A stretch of DNA of 64,000 nucleotides, from the NCBI GenBank assembly GCA_039621445.1, contig CP154954.1:40789572-40853571 (forward strand), read 5' to 3'. Origin of the DNA: Euglena gracilis (taxonomy: Eukaryota; Euglenida; Euglenophyceae; Euglenales). Positions 60,180 to 64,000 of the stretch are shown one piece after another. Each line of letters begins with the position of its first letter. Position 1 is the first letter of the stretch. Made by a program: the position numbers and the translations under genes. The notes below the pieces were generated by a model, which searched no databases, was not told the origin of the DNA, and was given only the letters and a program-made list of their open reading frames with translations.

Positions 60180-60620
60180 GGGCTGTCTTTCACCAACGCC
60201 TTGTGGTGTGGAAAAATTCCAGTTTTGCCTCTGCCAACCAAGGATAAGAAAGAATTGCATCAACTTTGATACTTGCCTCATAAAATTCAACTTCATATTC
60301 CACACACCCAGGTTCCCGTTCCTCATTCCAATTTTGTTGAAGGATCACTTTCACCTTAGCACATCCGCCTCCCCCCCCGCCAAAGTTTGCCCATTGGCAG
60401 TTTCAAACCTTAACGGGTCCTTAGCAGGATACATTAGGTGGTCCCCTTTCAACCCTTGTCGAATGAGGTTTGCCTCAGCCCCCGTGTCAGTCAAAATTCT
60501 GGCTGTTTTTTCCTCCCCATTTGCCAACTTAATCTGGGTTTTTAACAGAAGTTGTCTGTCCTCCCCGAGTTTCTTCGATCCTCCCCGAGTTTTCGTACCC
60601 CTCAACATTCTTTTTTTTCA
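60180..60620 (-). pseudogene. gypsy aspartic protease
   Basis: ARILTDTGAEANLIRQGL holds the DTG active site. After a shift, EYEVEFYEASIKVDAILSYP and WLAEAKLEFF supply the second half (the DxILGxxWL region). Confidence 0.8.
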
Positions 60621-61152
60621 GCTGAACGATTTTTTTCTTCCCTGGGGCTGCCCCACTCTGAGAGGGTTGCCTTCTATCAATAAACAAGGCACACACACCC
60701 CAACGGGTGCCCCTCAAAATCCTCCCATCAGCCTCCCAAAACTTTGTCCCCTTGGGAAAATAAATCATTTTGAAAGCCATAGCAACCAGTTTTTCACCCA
60801 CCTCCGATCCAAGTCAGGGCAAATGCAAATTGCCCGAAAGCTGGCGTTTTGCAACTTTTCAGCCACATCAGGCCACAAAGTTTCAGGGGGGGGTTCATCC
60901 ACAACGTTTCCTCCGCACCCCATTCCTTTTCATGGCATCATCATCCTCCCCATAAAACTTTTCACACCTGGCATTTTGGCTGGTTGCAAAACAATCCCGT
61001 TCAGCCCTAACCTGAAATTCCTTTTCAGTATCCTCCATACAGACTTTCCTAACAGCATAATCCTCCCTACGATATCCCCTTTTTTGTTTTAACACGGTTA
61101 ACAAATACTCCACCAGTTGTTTAGGCATCCTCCATATTTTTCTGGGTACCAA
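60621..61152 (-). pseudogene. connector frames between methyltransferase and protease
   Basis: Short Lys/Arg/Glu-rich frames (KQLVEYLLTVLKQKRGYRRE, CEKFYGEDDDAMKRNG, VAMAFKMIYFPKGTKFWEAD). No domain is recognised. Confidence 0.45.
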
Positions 61153-61284
61153 CTGTCATTCCGTACCCTCCCAACTTTTCACGGTGAATCCTCCCCCCAG
61201 AATCAAATTCGGGCAGGTCTGGCCATCACAAAGTTTGTTTTTTAGCTTGCTCAGATTTTCGCTCCCCCAGATTCGAATGGGTTT

Positions 61285-61865
61285 TTAATATGACCAATCT
61301 GAAAATTGACAACAATAAACATCGACAAAAGTCAGATTTTGAACGCAGGGTCTTTTCCGCAAAAGCCCATGACAGGGATTTTCAATCCACCGCAACTTTG
61401 GTTTGAAATATTCGAAAATTTCCAAAGTTCTTTTTGACCAGCCGATCTGCCCCCTCCAAATTTCTGACTCCCAACGTTTTGGCCAAGCTATATTCTGTAC
61501 AGGGCACCCCCGCAGCAATGATCTGAAAATATTTGGGGGGGGTACCTCCAGTATCTCCACTCTAAAATATTTACATAGTGGGTTGGGTTAAATCTGCGGT
61601 TGATGCCCACTGACACAACCTTAAACCCCTGCTCTCTCAGGCAATACCCAACCGATCCTTTACCGCAAAAAAGGTCTGAAGCTCTTTTCTTTACGGAAGG
61701 CTGTGCACGACCTCTCATGAGGTCTGGTTTTTTACGGATTTGCACGTCACGCACGCACGCACCCGTCACACTGGACACACCTTCTGCAGAGATCTCCTGT
61801 GGTTGCAGATTTTTCATCGTGGTTTCACTCGCACGCACATATGGCCTAAAGTGGAGCCCCCACAC
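61285..61865 (-). pseudogene. cytosine-5 DNA methyltransferase-like gene in gypsy element
   Basis: Motif I reads SDLFCGKGSVGYCLREQGFK, as in C5 methyltransferases (FxGxG). After a shift, AAGVPCTEYSLAKT carries the Pro-Cys of motif IV, whose Cys attacks cytosine. After a second shift, RWIENPCHGLLRKR carries the ENP of motif VI, then TFVDVYCCQFSDWSY. All three fit in order over about 190 residues. Motifs IX and X and a target-recognition domain are not seen. The gene is broken in this copy. Its place between gag and pol suggests a cargo gene of the element; domestication or host origin is not indicated. Confidence 0.75.
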
Positions 61866-62899
61866 TTAAGTGTGGGGTACTGTGGGGGGTATGTGTGGGG
61901 GGGGTGCGGGGGGGTGTGTGGGGGGGTGTGGGGGGGGTGGTGTGTGGGGTGGGGTGGGGGGGTGTGTGGGGGTGGTGCGGGTTTGTGTGGGGGGTGTGTG
62001 GGGGGTGTGTGGGGGGGGGTGTGGGGGGGGGGGGTAGTGTGGGGGGGGGTGTGGGGGGGGTGTTTTGTGGGGGGGTGTTGTGGAGGGTGTGGGGGGGGGG
62101 GGTTTGTGGGGGGGGTGTTGTGGGTTGTGTGGGAGGGGTGTGGGGGGGGGGGGGTGAGGGGGTGCCAAATCTGAGGAAAGTGGATTTTCTTTCTCTTGCC
62201 TTGCACACACAAGGGATGATGTTATTTTGGTTCTGGGGGGGGGTCCGGGGGGGCGCCACCCCCCCCCGGGCCGCGGCCGAAGTCCGCGGCGCGACGAGGC
62301 CGAAGGCCGAGTAAGTAAAAAAAAATGACACCCGAACAGTTGGTCACATTCAACTTGGGTTTAAAAAAGAATCAGGCTGTTGCTCACCCATGGTACTGTA
62401 AACCAACAAAGTGGATTTTCTTTCCCTTGCCTTGCCCACACAAGGGGATGATGTTATTTGGTTCTGGGGGGGGGTCCGGGGTGGGGCGCCCCCCCCCCCC
62501 CGGGCCGCGGCCGAAGGCCGCGGCGCGACGAGGCCGAAGGCCGAGTAAGTCAAAAAAATGACACCCGAACAGTTGCGCACAGTCAACATGAGTGTGGGGG
62601 GGAGTGTGGGGGGGTGTGGGGGGGTGTATGGGGTGTGTGGGGGGGTGTGGGTGTGTTTGGGGGTGTGTGGGGGTGTGGGGGTGTGTGTGGGGGGGTGGGT
62701 GGGGGGGTGTGGGGGGGGGTGGGGGTGTGTGTGGGGGTGTGTGTGGGTGGGGGGTGGGGGGGTGTGTGGGGGGGGTGTGTGGGGGGGGTGTGGGGGGGTG
62801 TGTGGGGTGTGTGTGGGGGGGTGTGTGGGGGGGTGTGTGGGGTTCTGTGGGGTACTGTGGGGTACTGTGGGGTACTGTGGGGGCTCCGCTTTATGCCAT
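61841..62899. mobile_element. Capped element, ATGGCAYAAAG family, copy 2 (nested in gypsy)
   Basis: Inverted tips ATGGCCTAAAGTGGAGCCCC and the inverse of ATGGCATAAAGCGGAGCCCC, 22 of 24 bases equal, and clearly the same family as 15752-16615. Inside both ends are GTGTGGGGGG arrays in the same orientation (61866-62155, 62590-62880). The centre has two direct copies of a roughly 175-bp unit (TGGATTTTCTTTC ... GGCCGAAGGCCGAGTAAGT ... GACACCCGAACAGTTG) that shares TTATTTTGG, TCCGGGGGG and CGAACAGTTG with the other copy's unit. Confidence 0.85.
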
Positions 62900-63006
62900 G
62901 TCTCCTCGCACGAGATTGATCATGCCACCTGGCTTTTGCGTTTGTCTTTGTGTGGGGCTGGGTATACAAGCCCGTGGCGGCTCCCGCCCCCAACGGTCCA
63001 CCCCGG

Positions 63007-63945
63007 CTATCCTAGCATCGGTTTCCTTTCCCCCTTCCTTTGCCTATGCCTTTTCCACCATCCTGGCCCTTTCCTCCTAGACCAGTCATTTCCATTGTTT
63101 CCTTTCCCGCAAGAATTGTTTCCTTTGCCCTTTCCTTTGCCTTTGCCTTTGCCACCACCAGATTGTGAATCGAAATTCTGTTTATTTGACTGCCACCAGT
63201 CACTTCCCTGTGAATTGGCATTGGCATTGGAATTCCACCCAGAATCGTTTCTCCATCGCCCCCGATTGCCAATTTCAGATTGTTGGGGGGGTGGCAACGA
63301 CTGTGATCGAACCACTGGCACTGGATTTTGTGCTGGGGGGTTCACGTTCGTATTGGTCATTGGAGCTGCCACCTGTGAAGAATCTGATTTTTCAACGGAC
63401 GGTTTTGCCATCGTTTCGCCCCCCTTTGCTGACCGTGTTTGGGAGGGTGTCCGGGACCCCTTGGCCCGATCTACCTTTGCAAACCTGGTCCTCTGGTTTC
63501 CAACCCCATTTGGCTCTTTGGAACTGTGTATCATGTCTTGATTGTCCCTGGATGACAATTTTCGCTCAACAAAACGGCAAATTTCCTCAGCTCCCATTTT
63601 TGGCTGTTCCTCCACGATTTTGATCCTTTTGTCCGTGCCTGTGATTGGTTTCCCACTGAGCTCTTTCAGTTTGTCGCAAATCGTAGTGTTGGGCAAAAAG
63701 ACTTCGAACTCCATCGGTGAAACTTTCAAAACCTTGCAGGGCTTTTCCCCAGTGACACGTTCCACGGCACAAATAATGTTTTCCTCGGTTGCAGGCACTC
63801 CAGGGTACATTTTGACTTTCGGTCCACACGTTGATTTCCTTTCCTCCTCATCGGCGACCCAATGCAAAATGAAATTTGGCAGTTCTCCCTTGACCAGCCT
63901 TTCTTGCTCATCGTCGGTGGCACTTTTCACCTGTCTCCAGGCCAT
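63007..63945 (-). CDS. gag-like protein of gypsy element
   Basis: An intact 312-residue frame. The N-terminal half (EERKSTCGPKVKMYPGVPAT, VERVTGEKPCKVLKVSPMEF) may fold as a small RNA-recognition-like or capsid domain; the C-terminal half is rich in Asn/Gln/Ser and then GGGKGKGKGKGKGNN and RRKGPGWWKRHRQRKGER, a basic nucleic-acid-binding tail that stands in for zinc knuckles. Assignment as gag rests on its position and tail. Confidence 0.6.
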   Translation of the reverse strand: MAWRQVKSATDDEQERLVKGELPNFILHWVADEEERKSTCGPKVKMYPGVPATEENIICAVERVTGEKPCKVLKVSPMEFEVFLPNTTICDKLKELSGKPITGTDKRIKIVEEQPKMGAEEICRFVERKLSSRDNQDMIHSSKEPNGVGNQRTRFAKVDRAKGSRTPSQTRSAKGGETMAKPSVEKSDSSQVAAPMTNTNVNPPAQNPVPVVRSQSLPPPQQSEIGNRGRWRNDSGWNSNANANSQGSDWWQSNKQNFDSQSGGGKGKGKGKGKGNNSCGKGNNGNDWSRRKGPGWWKRHRQRKGERKPMLG

Positions 63946-64000
63946 TCTGAAATTTATCGCAAAGTCTGGCCATTGCCGTACGGTAATTTTCCCTTTGGTT
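63946..64000. other. window edge upstream of gag
   Basis: Only 55 bases, ending inside the element's presumed leader. No terminal repeat or primer site can be judged. Confidence 0.5.

Larger units (their letters stand above)
56890..63945 (-). mobile_element. Decayed Ty3/gypsy retrotransposon with C5-methyltransferase-like gene
   Basis: On the minus strand the order is gag-like protein (63945-63007), a methyltransferase-like gene (61865-61285), connector frames, aspartic protease, reverse transcriptase, RNase H, integrase and a basic C-terminal module. Protease-RT-RNase H-integrase order defines the Ty3/gypsy group. Coding is broken by several single-base shifts, and a capped repeat element (61841-62899) has inserted between gag and the methyltransferase gene. 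Long terminal repeats are not identifiable inside the window. Confidence 0.88.

Noticed and set aside
61814-62919. Gly/Val/Trp-rich or Pro/His/Thr-rich frames
   Set aside because: Products of the GTGTGGGGGG arrays of the capped element.

Overview
The window is nuclear DNA from a eukaryote, most likely a unicellular alga or other protist. Three plus-strand genes are split into short GC-rich exons by long introns. Most introns start with GT and end with AG, and many have a C-run in front of the acceptor. The sequence also holds microsatellites, short TTAGGG tracts, and two degenerate retroelements, one DIRS-like and one Ty3/gypsy-like. I cannot name the species. Exon models below come from reading frame, splice signals, phase agreement and protein-family similarity, not from transcripts.

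Layout. About 0.7-14.34 kb: an alpha-kinase gene of the eEF2K/myosin-heavy-chain-kinase type. About 16.96-25.76 kb: an AN1 zinc-finger gene with two AN1 fingers, a ZFAND1/Cuz1-like C-terminal domain and a CaaX-like end. 28.84-47.86 kb: a MAP-kinase-like gene of about 22 exons, with a divergent kinase core and a long Ser/Pro/Ala tail; its last nine exons chain in perfect phase. 51.1-55.1 kb: a decayed DIRS-like retrotransposon on the plus strand. 56.9-63.9 kb: a decayed Ty3/gypsy element on the minus strand. It carries gag, a cytosine-5 methyltransferase-like gene, protease, reverse transcriptase, RNase H and integrase.

The most unusual content is in the introns and spacers. Many short, apparently non-coding elements have the same build. 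They have short inverted tips made of a C-run or G-run plus a family word, and inside these sit blocks of that word repeated in direct orientation around a unique centre. Different families use different words (for example CAATTG, GTCCAAYGACC, AATAGTGCTGC, TGTTCACC). Several are present twice, and one is nested inside the gypsy element. I do not recognise this architecture as a named class. A separate TA-flanked, Tc1/mariner-type MITE with 27-bp inverted ends lies in an intron of the MAP-kinase-like gene.

Functionally the three genes are unrelated enzymes or adaptors: two protein kinases and one ubiquitin/proteasome stress adaptor. They share a strand but are separated by 2.6-3.1 kb and look like independent transcription units. 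No rRNA, tRNA, CRISPR array or bacterial-type operon is visible.
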